A stretch of DNA of 48,827 nt from Eubacterium sp. ER2 (GTDB lineage: Bacteria > Bacillota > Clostridia > Lachnospirales > Lachnospiraceae), in assembly GCF_000765215.1 (NCBI RefSeq), contig NZ_JPJE01000011.1, positions 1 to 48,827 of the forward strand, in the 5' to 3' direction. Position numbers and translations under genes: made by a program. This document shows, piece by piece, positions 23,719 to 32,672 of the stretch. Numbering within the stretch: the stretch's first letter is position 1; the number at the start of each line of letters is the position of its first letter. The notes under the pieces were generated by a model. It had not been told where the DNA came from. It saw only the letters and a list, made by a program, of their open reading frames with translations, and did no database searches.

Positions 23719-25074
23719 TTGAAAGGGAAGAAACTGTCAGAAAATATCTTGTTTGACAACTATATGCTGGCAGCTCTGATCATTCCCCTCGTCGCAGAGC
23801 AGATGCTGGCAGTGCTGGTGGGAATGGCAGACAGTATTATGGTGGCGGAGGTAGGAGAGGAAGCAGTATCGGGGGTATCCCTTGTGGATACGATTATGGT
23901 GCTTCTTAACAATGCGTTTTCAGCGCTGGCAGCAGGCGGGGCAGTTGTTGCGGGACAGCTTCTGGGACATGGGCGAAGAAATGAGGCCCAGAAGGCTGCG
24001 GACCAGCTGGTGCGGGTTGTCACGATCTGTGCAGTCATAACTACGACACTGATTTATATAGGCAGAAATTGGATTTTGTGTGAACTTTTTGGGCAGATTG
24101 ATCGGGGAGTTATGAGACATGCGGAGACGTATCTTCTGATCGTGGCGGCCTCCATTCCCTTTGTTGCACTATACAATGGCGGAGCTGCAATATTCCGAAT
24201 TATCGGAGCAGCCCAGGCTCCTATGTATGTATCTCTTATCATGAATGTTATAAATATCTCCGGAAATGCTATGTTCATTTATGGCTTTCACCGGGGAACA
24301 GAAGGTGTGGCAGTCCCTACTCTGTTTTCCAGGATCGTGGGGGCTCTCCTCATCGTGATTCTTCTGCAGAACAAAAAGAGAGAGCTGCATCTCAATATTT
24401 TCTCTAAGTGCGTGCCTGACAGAGTGATGATATGTAAGATATTGAGTATTGGAATCCCAAACGGGCTGGAAAACGGAATGTTCCAGCTGGGGAAAATTAT
24501 AGTTCTCAGTCTGATATCCACATTTGGGACTTATGCAATTGCGGCAAATGCAGTTGCCAATATTATTGGATCCTTTCAGGTGCTGCCAGGGATGGCGATT
24601 ACTCTGGCAGTAAATACTGTGATTGCCAGATGCGTGGGGGCGGGAGACTATATTCAGGTGAGATATTTCACGGGAAAGCTGATGAAAATTACATATATCT
24701 GCCTGTTTATCATAAACCTTCTTATTGTTTTGCTTCTACCATTTATTTTGGAGGCATATCATCTTTCGGACAGGACAGAACAAGTGGCATCGGTTATTGT
24801 TGTTTTTTATGCCTTCTTTACAGTAATGATTTGGCCGGCGGCATTCACGGTTCCTGCCGTTTTGCGGGCTGCAGGAGACGCCAGAGTCTGTCTTGCGATT
24901 TCTGTTGTATCTATGTGGATTTTCAGGATTATTTTCAGCTATATCCTGGCAAGAGCTACTGATTGGGGAATATATGGAGTATGGGTGGCAATGATTATTG
25001 ACTGGATTGTGAGGAGTATCTGTTTTGCTTTGAGATATTTCAGCGGCAGATGGAAACAAAAAGCGGTTGTATAG
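23719..25074 (+). CDS. MATE-family multidrug/metabolite exporter (copy 1)
   Basis: 451 residues, 12 helices, MatE fold. It contains IIPLVAEQMLAVLVGMADSI, GMAITLAVNTVIARCVGAGD and PAVLRAAGDAR. The start is TTG 23719. It is the last gene of the cluster, 29 bases after dhaL, and ends at a strong terminator. It is clearly paralogous, roughly two thirds identical by eye, to the MATE gene at 27678, but written in more AT-rich codons. Likely role: drug or product export driven by Na+ or H+; substrate unknown. Confidence 0.9.
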   Translation: MKGKKLSENILFDNYMLAALIIPLVAEQMLAVLVGMADSIMVAEVGEEAVSGVSLVDTIMVLLNNAFSALAAGGAVVAGQLLGHGRRNEAQKAADQLVRVVTICAVITTTLIYIGRNWILCELFGQIDRGVMRHAETYLLIVAASIPFVALYNGGAAIFRIIGAAQAPMYVSLIMNVINISGNAMFIYGFHRGTEGVAVPTLFSRIVGALLIVILLQNKKRELHLNIFSKCVPDRVMICKILSIGIPNGLENGMFQLGKIIVLSLISTFGTYAIAANAVANIIGSFQVLPGMAITLAVNTVIARCVGAGDYIQVRYFTGKLMKITYICLFIINLLIVLLLPFILEAYHLSDRTEQVASVIVVFYAFFTVMIWPAAFTVPAVLRAAGDARVCLAISVVSMWIFRIIFSYILARATDWGIYGVWVAMIIDWIVRSICFALRYFSGRWKQKAVV

Positions 25075-25087
25075 GGAAAGGCAGGAA

Positions 25088-25130
25088 AAGCTGCCGGGGC
25101 ATTATATGAAAGGCCCCGGCAGCCTTTTTT
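25088..25130 (+). terminator. strong terminator ending the cluster
   Basis: Arms AAGCTGCCGGGGC and GCCCCGGCAGCCT, 11-base AT loop, then six T. It separates the 12.7-25.1 kb cluster from the GH2 gene. Between it and 25254 a possible promoter (TTGGCT, 18 bases, TATAAG) is seen. Confidence 0.92.
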
Positions 25131-25253
25131 GCCTGAAGTCCTCTCGGCATGATGCGTATAGCAGGTTGTTTTGGCTTCTTGTAATATTCCTTTGTATAAG
25201 CTATCATATCTAATGAAGAAAATCGACAGTCAAACTCACAAAGGAGGGACAAC

Positions 25254-27662
25254 ATGCGCTATCAGATCAACCACAACTGGTACTTTACACAGCACTATAC
25301 CGGAAGTCTGAACAGCATGCCGTCTGAGAGGCTGGAGGAGCTGGAGAGGGTTCAGCTTCCCCACACAGTGAAGATGCTTCCTCTGCGCTACTGCAACGAG
25401 AAGGATTATCAGATGGTAAGCGCTTACATAAAAGAACTGGACATTCCCAGAGACTGGGAGGGAAAATCCGTCGCGCTGACACTGGAGGGCGCTGCCCACC
25501 AGGCGGAGGTGTACTGCAACGGAAAATCCGCCGGCGTCCACGGGTGCGGATACACAGCCTTTGAGGTGGAGCTCTCGGGGCTTTTGCGGTACGGCCAGAC
25601 AAACCGGATCGTGGTCAAGGTGGACAGCCGGGAAACTTTGGATATCCCGCCCTTTGGCTATGTGGTGGACTATCTGACCTACGGAGGCATTTACCGCCCG
25701 GTCTACCTGGAGGTGAAGGAGAAAATTCATTTTCGGGATGTCTTTGTCATGCCGGATGACAGAAAGCATCTGGAGGTAAAGCTGGAGGCGGAGGGAGCCC
25801 GGGGCTGCCAGATCCGGGCCCGTGTGCTGGGAGAGGACGGCGAGATCTTCGCCCGGCTGGAGGAGCAGGGCTTCCAGGATCATTTCCACATGCATGTGCC
25901 CCGGGCAGGGCTTTGGGATACGGAGCATCCCCGGCTCTACACGCTGCACCTGGAGCTCCTGAAATTCGGGAATGTCATGGATACAGAGGAAGTCCGCTTT
26001 GGCTTCCGGAGGATCGAGATGAAGCCGGACGGATGCTGGCTGAATGGGAACCGGGTGAAAATACGGGGACTGAACCGGCACCAGAGCTGGCCCTATATGG
26101 GCTATGCGGCGCCGGCCAGAGCGCAGAGACTGGATGCGGACATCCTGAAATATGAGCTGGGCTGCAATGCGGTGCGCACCAGCCATTATCCCCAGAGTCA
26201 TGCTTTTATCGACCGGTGCGATGAGCTGGGGCTTCTGGTCTTCACGGAAATCCCCGGCTGGCAGCACATTGGCGGGGAAGAGTGGAAGGAGCAGGCTGTG
26301 AGAAATACGGAGGAAATGATCCGCCAGTACCGGAACCATCCCAGCATTTTCATGTGGGGCGTCCGGATCAATGAGAGCCAGGACGATGACGGACTCTACC
26401 AAAGAACCGTAGAGACGGCCCGCGGCCTGGATCCAACCAGGCCAACGGGCGGCGTGCGCTATCTGAAAAAGAGCCACTTGCTGGAGGACGTATACACCTA
26501 CAATGACTTCAGCCACACAGGGGATAATCCGGGCTGTGATGCCAAGGCGGCAGTGACGCCGGATATGGAGAAGGCCTACTTTATCACAGAATACAATGGG
26601 CACATGTTCCCCACAAAGGCATTTGACGATGAGGAGCACAGGAAGGAGCACGCCATGCGCCACGTCCGGGTACTGGACAGCGCGGCCTCCCATGCGGATA
26701 TCGGCGGCACCTTCGGGTGGTGTATGTTTGACTACAACACCCACAAGGATTTTGGCAGCGGGGACAAAATCTGCTATCATGGCGTCCTGGATATGTTCCG
26801 CAACCCCAAGCTGGCGGCCAGCGTCTACGCCTCCTGCCAGGAGGATCGGCCGGTGCTTACGGTCAGCAGCACCATGAGCATCGGGGACCACCCGGCGGGC
26901 CAGATCGGCGAGGTGGCGGTCTTTACCAACGGGGATAGGGTGCGTCTCTATAAAAATGATGCCCTGGCAGGAGAGTATTTTCCCACCAGGAAATATCCTC
27001 ATCTTTCCCATTCGCCGGTGCTGATCGGGGGAGATTCGCCAGCAGAGCGGACTGCGCCCGGGGCTGATGCCAGCCAGGCAAAGACATCCGGGACAGGCGG
27101 AGGCCGAGCGGAGGCGGGACAGGCAGACGAGAGGCGGAGCGGAGGCCTGACAGGCTGGCTTCGCAGGCTGTATGAGGCTGTGCTCGGAAGGAAAGAGCAA
27201 ACGGAAATGGCTGTGAACGGCGAGGCTTCATCGCAGGAGGAGACCGACGAATACATGGGCAGCTGGGGCGTGGAGACAGCTGTGTGGAGGTTCCAGGCCC
27301 TGCGGGGCGATCAGGTCATCCGGACAGTCACCATCTCGCCGGTGGAGAAGATCCATCTGACGGGCATCTGCGACACAGATGTGCTCACGGACGATGACAC
27401 ATGGGACATGGCCACCATCCGGCTGCGGGCTGTGGACCAGAACGGCAATCTGGCTCCCTACGCCCACGATGTGCTGCGGTTTGAGACGGAGGGATGCATT
27501 GAGCTGGAGGGCCCTGCTCTGGCAGCTCTTGAGGGAGGCATGTCAGGCTGCTATGTCCGCACCAGAGGGGAAGAGGGAACCGGAAGCCTGACGGTGTACC
27601 GGGGAGAAGAAAAAGAGCTGACCTTTGCGTTTGATGTAAAGGCTCACAGAGATAAGCTTTAG
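25254..27662 (+). CDS. glycoside hydrolase family 2 (beta-galactosidase/glucuronidase type)
   Basis: 802 residues, no signal peptide, so cytoplasmic. Order: jelly-roll domain (1-160), Ig-like domain (160-255), TIM barrel from about 256 (LNGNRVKIRGLNRHQSWP). Catalytic acid/base E374 in GVRINESQ and nucleophile E446 in FITEYNGH; also RTSHYPQSH and FGWCMFDYNTHKDFG. The glycone is not settled by what I see. Residues about 592-665 are low-complexity (Ala, Gly, Glu, Ser rich) where relatives I remember have a helical segment before the YxGxWG motif (EYMGSWGVETAVWRF). It lies between two MATE exporters; the second begins 15 bases downstream and probably shares its transcript. Confidence 0.88.
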   Translation: MRYQINHNWYFTQHYTGSLNSMPSERLEELERVQLPHTVKMLPLRYCNEKDYQMVSAYIKELDIPRDWEGKSVALTLEGAAHQAEVYCNGKSAGVHGCGYTAFEVELSGLLRYGQTNRIVVKVDSRETLDIPPFGYVVDYLTYGGIYRPVYLEVKEKIHFRDVFVMPDDRKHLEVKLEAEGARGCQIRARVLGEDGEIFARLEEQGFQDHFHMHVPRAGLWDTEHPRLYTLHLELLKFGNVMDTEEVRFGFRRIEMKPDGCWLNGNRVKIRGLNRHQSWPYMGYAAPARAQRLDADILKYELGCNAVRTSHYPQSHAFIDRCDELGLLVFTEIPGWQHIGGEEWKEQAVRNTEEMIRQYRNHPSIFMWGVRINESQDDDGLYQRTVETARGLDPTRPTGGVRYLKKSHLLEDVYTYNDFSHTGDNPGCDAKAAVTPDMEKAYFITEYNGHMFPTKAFDDEEHRKEHAMRHVRVLDSAASHADIGGTFGWCMFDYNTHKDFGSGDKICYHGVLDMFRNPKLAASVYASCQEDRPVLTVSSTMSIGDHPAGQIGEVAVFTNGDRVRLYKNDALAGEYFPTRKYPHLSHSPVLIGGDSPAERTAPGADASQAKTSGTGGGRAEAGQADERRSGGLTGWLRRLYEAVLGRKEQTEMAVNGEASSQEETDEYMGSWGVETAVWRFQALRGDQVIRTVTISPVEKIHLTGICDTDVLTDDDTWDMATIRLRAVDQNGNLAPYAHDVLRFETEGCIELEGPALAALEGGMSGCYVRTRGEEGTGSLTVYRGEEKELTFAFDVKAHRDKL

Positions 27663-27677
27663 AAGGCTGGGGGAACG

Positions 27678-29042
27678 TTGAAGATAAGAACAGAAGAAAC
27701 AGATAAGAAACAGTATATTTTTGATAACAGGGCATTGACGGCTCTTATCATTCCGCTGATCATTGAACAGATGCTGGCAGTCCTTGTGGGAATGGCGGAC
27801 AGTATCATGGTGGCCAGTGTGGGGGAGGCGGCTGTGTCCGGGGTCTCTCTTGTGGACAATATCATGGTGCTGCTCATCAATGTGTTTGCCGCCCTGGGAA
27901 CCGGCGGCGCCGTGGTGGCAGGCCAGTATCTGGGACAGCAGAGGAAGGAGAAGGCCTGCCAGGCGGCGGAGCAGCTTGTCTGGTTTATCACCGTGTGCGC
28001 CGTGGCCATCACCCTTCTCATCTACGCCTGTAAATACTGGATCCTGCACGGTGTTTTCGGCCAGATCGAGGCGGATGTCATGGAGCATGCGGACACCTAC
28101 CTGATGATCGTGACCGCTTCCATCCCCTTTATCGCTCTCTACAACGGCGGGGCGGCCATTTTTCGTACCATGGGAAATTCCGAGATTTCCATGAGGGTTT
28201 CCATTGTTATGAATGTCATCAACATTTCCGGAAACGCCATTTTGATCTACGGCTTTCACAGGGGGACAGAGGGCGTGGCTATCCCCACGCTGGTGTCCAG
28301 GATGACGGCGGCCATTCTCATCATGATCCTGCTGGCGGACCGGCGGCGCGCCATCTATGTGAGACCCTCCCGCGGATACCGGCCCGACTGGGATATGATA
28401 CGTAAAATATTGGGTATCGGCGTGCCAAACGGGTTGGAGAACAGCATGTTCCAGCTCGGGAAGATCATCGTGCTGAGCCTTGTCTCCACCTTTGGCACCT
28501 ACGCCATCGCAGCCAACGCGGTGTCCAATGTGATCGCCTCCTTCCAGGTGCTGCCCGGCATGGCTATCGCTCTGGCGGTGACGACGGTGATCGCCAGGTG
28601 CGTGGGTGCCGGGGACTACGGGCAGGTGAAATACTACACGAAAAAGCTCCTGTGCATCACCTACGCCTGCATGGTGGTCACCAACGTGATCATTGTGCTG
28701 GCTCTGCCATTGATCCTGAAGGCCTACAATCTGTCCAGCCAGACAGCGGAGGTGACAGCGGACATTGTCATTTTCTATGCCGTGTGCTGCGTGCTGATCT
28801 GGCCGCTGGCCTTTACTATACCGGCCACCTTCCGGGCCTCCGGGGACGCCAGGATGTGCATGGTCATCTCCGTTGTGTCCATGTGGATCTTCCGCATTAT
28901 TTTCAGCTATATACTGGGGAAATATATGGGTATGGGAGTGTTCGGCGTGTGGGTGGCTATGATCATCGACTGGGTGGTGCGGAGCATCTGCTTTATCGCC
29001 CGGTATTTCAGCGGGAAATGGAAGCACCAGGCTTTGACCTAG
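27678..29042 (+). CDS. MATE-family exporter (copy 2)
   Basis: 454 residues, 12 helices, start TTG 27678. It has the same blocks as copy 1: IIPLIIEQMLAVLVGMADSI, TGGAVVAGQYLGQQ, GMAIALAVTTVIARCVGAGD. GC-rich codons match the GH2 gene it follows. Copy 1 is probably a diverged duplicate or a transferred homologue rather than a recent tandem copy. Being co-transcribed with GH2 suggests export of an aglycone or a toxic product of glycoside cleavage (inference). Confidence 0.9.
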   Translation: MKIRTEETDKKQYIFDNRALTALIIPLIIEQMLAVLVGMADSIMVASVGEAAVSGVSLVDNIMVLLINVFAALGTGGAVVAGQYLGQQRKEKACQAAEQLVWFITVCAVAITLLIYACKYWILHGVFGQIEADVMEHADTYLMIVTASIPFIALYNGGAAIFRTMGNSEISMRVSIVMNVINISGNAILIYGFHRGTEGVAIPTLVSRMTAAILIMILLADRRRAIYVRPSRGYRPDWDMIRKILGIGVPNGLENSMFQLGKIIVLSLVSTFGTYAIAANAVSNVIASFQVLPGMAIALAVTTVIARCVGAGDYGQVKYYTKKLLCITYACMVVTNVIIVLALPLILKAYNLSSQTAEVTADIVIFYAVCCVLIWPLAFTIPATFRASGDARMCMVISVVSMWIFRIIFSYILGKYMGMGVFGVWVAMIIDWVVRSICFIARYFSGKWKHQALT

Positions 29043-29083
29043 CCGACCAGACCGTCTGCCGGAGAAAAAACGGTTTGCGGCTG

Positions 29084-29136
29084 CCGGACAAAATGTCGGT
29101 TTTTGTTGCCAACAGAGCCCTGCTACTTTATAATAG
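29084..29136 (+). promoter_or_regulatory. weak terminator and TATAAT promoter before guaA
   Basis: CCGGACA-AAA-TGTCGG followed by five T at 29084-29105 could end the MATE transcript. A TATAAT hexamer lies just after (within TTTATAATAG at about 29129). No purine riboswitch is visible in the 135-base gap. Confidence 0.45.
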
Positions 29137-29177
29137 AACTATTCCATTGAGGAAAAAAATACGAGGAGGAACAAGCG

Positions 29178-30722
29178 GTGAAAAGAGAATTAGTCATTGT
29201 ACTGGATTTCGGCGGTCAGTACAACCAGCTCGTGGCGCGCCGCGTCCGCGAGAGCAATGTGTACTGTGAAATCTATTCTTACAGGACCGATATCGAGACC
29301 ATCAAAAGTAAAAATCCCAAAGGGATCATTTTGACCGGCGGTCCCAACAGCTGCTATCTGGAAGACTCACCTACCTATTCCAGAGAGCTTTTTGAACTGG
29401 GCATCCCGGTTCTCGGACTTTGCTACGGCGCACAGCTTATGATGCATGTGCTGGGCGGAAAGGTAGAGCGCGCTGCTGTGCGCGAATATGGAAAGACGGA
29501 AGTGATGGTGGACCGCAGCTCCAAGTTGTTTGAAAATGTATCCGAGAATACAGTGTGCTGGATGAGCCATTTCGATTACATTTCCCAGGTGGCCCCGGGA
29601 TTCCGTATCACGGCCCACACAGCTGACTGCCCTGTGGCGGCAGCGGAAAATGAAGAGCAGAAGCTGTATGCCATCCAGTTCCATCCGGAGGTGCTCCACA
29701 CCCAGGAGGGGACAAAGATGCTCTACAATTTCGTTCGCGGCGTCTGTGGATGCTGCGGTGACTGGAGAATGGACTCCTTTGTGGAGAGCTCCATTGAGGC
29801 GATCCGCGAAAAAGTCGGGGACGGCAAGGTGCTCCTGGCTCTGTCAGGCGGCGTTGACTCCTCTGTGGCAGCAGGCCTTCTGTCAAGAGCCATCGGCAAA
29901 CAGCTCACCTGCGTATTTGTAGACCACGGTCTTCTCCGCAAGAACGAGGGAGACGAGGTGGAGGCGGTCTTCGGACCGGAGGGGGACTTTGACCTGAACT
30001 TTATCCGGGTCAACGCCCAGGAGCGCTACTACAACAAGCTGGCAGGCGTGACCGAGCCGGAGCAGAAGCGCAAGATCATCGGCGAAGAGTTTATCCGTGT
30101 GTTCGAGGAGGAAGCAAAGAAGATCGGCGCAGTGGATTTCCTGGCCCAGGGCACCATCTACCCGGATGTGGTGGAGAGCGGCCTTGGCGGCGAGTCCGCA
30201 GTGATCAAATCCCACCACAACGTAGGCGGGCTCCCGGATTATGTAGATTTTAAGGAAATTATCGAGCCGCTCCGTGACCTGTTCAAGGACGAGGTCCGCA
30301 AGGCAGGCCTTGAGCTTGGCATTCCGGAGGAGCTTGTGTTCCGTCAGCCCTTCCCGGGCCCGGGACTTGGCATCCGCATCATCGGTGAAGTGACAGCTGA
30401 GAAGGTCCGCATCGTCCAGGATGCAGACGCCATCTACCGCGAGGAGATCGCAAAGGCCGGCCTGGATAAGGAGATCAACCAGTATTTCGCGGCCCTGACT
30501 AACATGCGCTCTGTCGGCGTCATGGGTGACGAGAGGACCTACGACTATGCTGTGGCCCTGCGTGCGGTGAAGACTATCGACTTCATGACAGCCGAGGCAG
30601 CTGAGATCCCATTTGAGGTGCTGCAGAAGGTGATGAGCAGGATCATCAATGAGGTCAAAGGGGTCAACAGAGTATTCTACGATTTGACGAGCAAGCCGCC
30701 GGGGACGATAGAGTTTGAGTAA
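29178..30722 (+). CDS. guaA: GMP synthase (glutamine-hydrolysing)
   Basis: 514 residues. Class I glutaminase domain with nucleophile C82 in [11 protein letters not shown] and the His-Glu of [13 protein letters not shown] pyrophosphatase P-loop [16 protein letters not shown]-terminal dimerisation domain ending [20 protein letters not shown]. It converts XMP to GMP with glutamine and ATP. The start is GTG 29178 after GAGGAGG. The 3' end of guaA is a known attachment site for integrative elements, and mobile DNA begins about 60 bases beyond the stop here. Confidence 0.97.
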   Translation: MKRELVIVLDFGGQYNQLVARRVRESNVYCEIYSYRTDIETIKSKNPKGIILTGGPNSCYLEDSPTYSRELFELGIPVLGLCYGAQLMMHVLGGKVERAAVREYGKTEVMVDRSSKLFENVSENTVCWMSHFDYISQVAPGFRITAHTADCPVAAAENEEQKLYAIQFHPEVLHTQEGTKMLYNFVRGVCGCCGDWRMDSFVESSIEAIREKVGDGKVLLALSGGVDSSVAAGLLSRAIGKQLTCVFVDHGLLRKNEGDEVEAVFGPEGDFDLNFIRVNAQERYYNKLAGVTEPEQKRKIIGEEFIRVFEEEAKKIGAVDFLAQGTIYPDVVESGLGGESAVIKSHHNVGGLPDYVDFKEIIEPLRDLFKDEVRKAGLELGIPEELVFRQPFPGPGLGIRIIGEVTAEKVRIVQDADAIYREEIAKAGLDKEINQYFAALTNMRSVGVMGDERTYDYAVALRAVKTIDFMTAEAAEIPFEVLQKVMSRIINEVKGVNRVFYDLTSKPPGTIEFE

Positions 30723-30778
30723 GTAAAGAAATCTGAGAACCCGCATAAACAGGGCGTTTGCGACGCATTAGGGGTCTA

Positions 30779-30800
30779 TTTGATAACAAAATGATAACAC
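30779..30800 (+). other. left end signature of the integrative element
   Basis: Pattern TTTG(n4)CAAAATG(n4)CAC where both n4 are ATAA. The reverse complement of the sequence at 38901-38922 has the same pattern with both n4 equal to TAGC. Matching inverted signatures at both edges of an AT-rich block suggest recombinase-binding sites at element ends. The 56 bases between guaA and this site show no gene. Confidence 0.6.
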
Positions 30801-30865
30801 TGGATGAAAAGCATTTATTCACTTTTCGTCAGAGGTTATCAGGTAAATCCAACTGAAACCGATAG

Positions 30866-30913
30866 AAAAGGTCTTACTGAATTGAGTGAAATCAATTTGG
30901 CAAGACCTTTTTT
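30866..30913. terminator. bidirectional terminator at the end of the XRE gene
   Basis: Arms AAAAGGTCTT (30866-30875) and AAGACCTTTT (30902-30911) around an inner ATTGA/TCAAT pairing. T-runs stand on the plus strand and A-runs on the other side, so it can stop transcripts from both directions. It lies 12 bases past the XRE stop codon. Confidence 0.75.
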
Positions 30914-30924
30914 GTTGGCTTTTT

Positions 30925-31437
30925 TTAATCTGTATTGTTTTCAGCTTTTCGCTTTTCACGCAGAGCGTCCAATTCCTGGCGGGTTTGTTCAGCCTCCATT
31001 TTAGGATAGGTATAACGCCACTGATCGTATTCTTCTTTGGTGATCTCGCCGGACTCCAGTTTTTCTGCCTGCTGATACCATGCGTTAAACATATCCCACA
31101 TACTGTGGTAGGTCATTCCGGTGTCTTTGTCCAGTCGGAGGCAGAGTTCGCCGTCCAGTTTTCCGATTTTCAGACCACGGGTATCTTCCAGTGTAAAGAG
31201 AGTGTGCATAAGTCCAATATCCGTGTCAATATCGGGAACATTCAAAGCGTGAGGCGATACCTCAAAAATCTGTGCCAGTGCGTTTAAATATTTCTCTTTC
31301 GGGCTGCGTGCGCCTTTTTCATACTGGGCGATACGGACGTCTGCCTGAGAGTCGCTAAAACCCAGAAGTTTGCCCAGATATTTCTGTGTAAAGCCACGGA
31401 GCAGCCGGAAATAATGGATTCTTTCGCCAATAGCCAT
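30925..31437 (-). CDS. XRE-family regulator of the integrative element
   Basis: 170 residues. N-terminal helix-turn-helix (residues about 4-65: IGERIHYFRLLRGFTQKYLG and RIAQYEKGARSPKEKYL), then a domain with DTGMTYHSMWDMFNAW and a charged C-terminal helix (QTRQELDALREKRKAE). ATG 31437 was chosen since AGGAG lies 8-10 bases upstream, too close to the ATG at 31443. It is divergent from the excisionase-like gene, and the intergenic region holds four copies of a CTATAC/GTATAG operator, one inside the excisionase promoter. It probably represses the excision genes. Confidence 0.8.
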   Translation of the reverse strand: MAIGERIHYFRLLRGFTQKYLGKLLGFSDSQADVRIAQYEKGARSPKEKYLNALAQIFEVSPHALNVPDIDTDIGLMHTLFTLEDTRGLKIGKLDGELCLRLDKDTGMTYHSMWDMFNAWYQQAEKLESGEITKEEYDQWRYTYPKMEAEQTRQELDALREKRKAENNTD

Positions 31438-31473
31438 AACCATTCTCCTATCTGAAGTCTTTTGATAGATTGA

Positions 31474-31596
31474 GTATAACATAAAAGTATAGGTACAATC
31501 AAGAAAAACCAATACAAAAAAGTATAGAAATTTCTGTAAAACTACTTGACCAATACAGAAAAGTATAGTAATATGTGACTATACAAAAATGTATAG
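31474..31596. promoter_or_regulatory. promoter with four CTATAC-n5-GTATAG operators
   Basis: Sites at 31474-31492 (partial), 31512-31527 (ATACAAAAAAGTATAG), 31553-31568 (ATACAGAAAAGTATAG) and 31579-31596 (CTATACAAAAATGTATAG). The third fills the spacer of a promoter TTGACC (31546-31551), 17 bp, TAATAT (31569-31574) reading toward the excisionase gene; the fourth covers the start region. Binding there would block transcription. Confidence 0.75.
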
Positions 31597-31621
31597 AATA
31601 AATAAGAAAGAGAGGTAGCTT

Positions 31622-31837
31622 ATGGAGAAAATGTTTATGCGAGTGAGCGAAGTCATGGAGGCGCTGGATGTTTCCGAGTCTTATGCTTACAAATTGATCC
31701 GAAAACTCAACAAAGAACTGGAAAAGACAGGGTGTGTTACAATTCCCGGCAGGATTGACCGCAAGTTTTTTTATGAACAGTTTTACGGTACACAGTCATA
31801 CGAGGGAGGAATTAGAAGTGCCGGTATACAAAACTGA
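31622..31837 (+). CDS. excisionase-like small DNA-binding protein
   Basis: 71 residues with a MerR/Xis-type winged helix: MRVSEVMEALDVSESYAYKL, then IRKLNKELEKTG, IPGRIDRKFFYEQFYG. Excisionases of this type sit directly before tyrosine integrase genes in clostridial conjugative elements and direct excision. Its end overlaps the GTG start (31818) of the integrase fragment. The ribosome site is GAGAGGTAG. Confidence 0.75.
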   Translation: MEKMFMRVSEVMEALDVSESYAYKLIRKLNKELEKTGCVTIPGRIDRKFFYEQFYGTQSYEGGIRSAGIQN

Positions 31838-32201
31838 GAAAAATGGAACTTGGTATGCAATGGTGCGCTATAAAGACTGGAAAGGGGAGCGTAAGCAGAA
31901 ATGCCAGCGTGGGTTTGCTACTAAGCGGGAGGCGCAGGAGTGGGAACGGCAGTTTCAGTTGCAGAAACAGGCAAATATGGATATGACGTTAGAGAGTTTC
32001 TGCAAGTTGTATGAGGCAGATGTGCGTCCACGATTGAAAGAAAACACATGGCTTACTAAGGAAAGCATTATTCAAAGCAAAATTCTTCCTTATCTGGGGC
32101 AGAGAAAAATGTCTGAGATCACGGCAAAAGATGTGATCGACTGGCAGAATGAAATGCGTAACCAGAAAGGGAAAACAGGTAAGCCCGTATCTCCCACCTA
32201 A
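31818..32201 (+). pseudogene. tyrosine integrase, N-terminal fragment
   Basis: 127 residues from GTG 31818 (GAGGGAGG upstream). It has the AP2-like arm-binding domain (YKTEKNGTWYAMVRYKDWKG) and the start of the SAM-like core-binding domain (LESFCKLYEADVRPRLKENT, ITAKDVIDWQNEMR). It stops at SPT-TAA where family members continue into the catalytic domain; all catalytic residues (R, H-x-x-R, Y) are missing. Downstream sequence is unrelated, so the gene was cut by rearrangement, not by a point mutation. The element cannot excise with this enzyme. Confidence 0.85.
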
Positions 32202-32518
32202 ATGAAGCTGGGAGAATTGCCATGCTCAATGAGGGTTTCGGGAATGTGGAGTTGAGCGAGGCAGAAATGCAGACGCTAATCTGGCTTGTAAAACGGGCGG
32301 AAAATACTGTGGCGAATGTAGTCTCTGCGATCCGAAAGGCGATGACTTCGGATGCAAGCGGCGGGAACTGTAGCCCCGTCCGTAGGGCGGGAAAAGCCCC
32401 CGGCAGGGCGCAAAGGCAGCTTTTGACGGACGGAACGGCTGTCGAAAGTGCTTTTGCGTTACTTTCGACGAAAGTAACAAAGCTTATGCGCCGTATCCGG
32501 CGCTGATTACTACCCGAC
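32202..32518 (+). pseudogene. mobile-element debris with short ORF remnant
   Basis: An ORF at 32222-32506 starts with a plausible peptide (LSEAEMQTLIWLVKRAENTV) but becomes Arg/Ala-rich nonsense over an inverted repeat-rich stretch (GACGGACGGAACGGCTGTCG, GAAAGTAACAAAGC) of a kind common in clostridial conjugative transposons. I see no functional gene. Confidence 0.35.
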
Positions 32519-32561
32519 AAGGGAGAAAGGAGAGTTATTGAAGAGGACAATCAGCTTTATG
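32519..32561 (+). repeat. 43-bp direct repeat, copy A
   Basis: Identical to 37420-37462 over 43 bases, starting AAGGGAGAAAGGAGAGTTAT and ending AATCAGCTTTATG. The two copies flank the TetR-YhgE module and part of a recombinase gene, 4901 bases apart. At copy A an open frame runs through the repeat to TAA 32629 (REKEEKIKELKEEYQKALEK), so this copy may be the original context. Confidence 0.9.
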
Positions 32562-32672
32562 ACAGGGAAAAGGAGGAAAAAATCAAAGAACTGAAGGAAG
32601 AGTATCAGAAAGCTCTGGAAAAGCAATAAAAATCCCGGTCAGACACAGATCCTGAAGAAGTGTCTGCCGGAT

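Noticed and set aside
25236-27200. 654-codon minus-strand ORF opposite GH2
   Set aside because: Shadow of the catalytic-residue-bearing GH2 frame; composition not protein-like.
29043-29177. Purine riboswitch before guaA
   Set aside because: The conserved purine-aptamer core sequences are absent from the 135-base gap.
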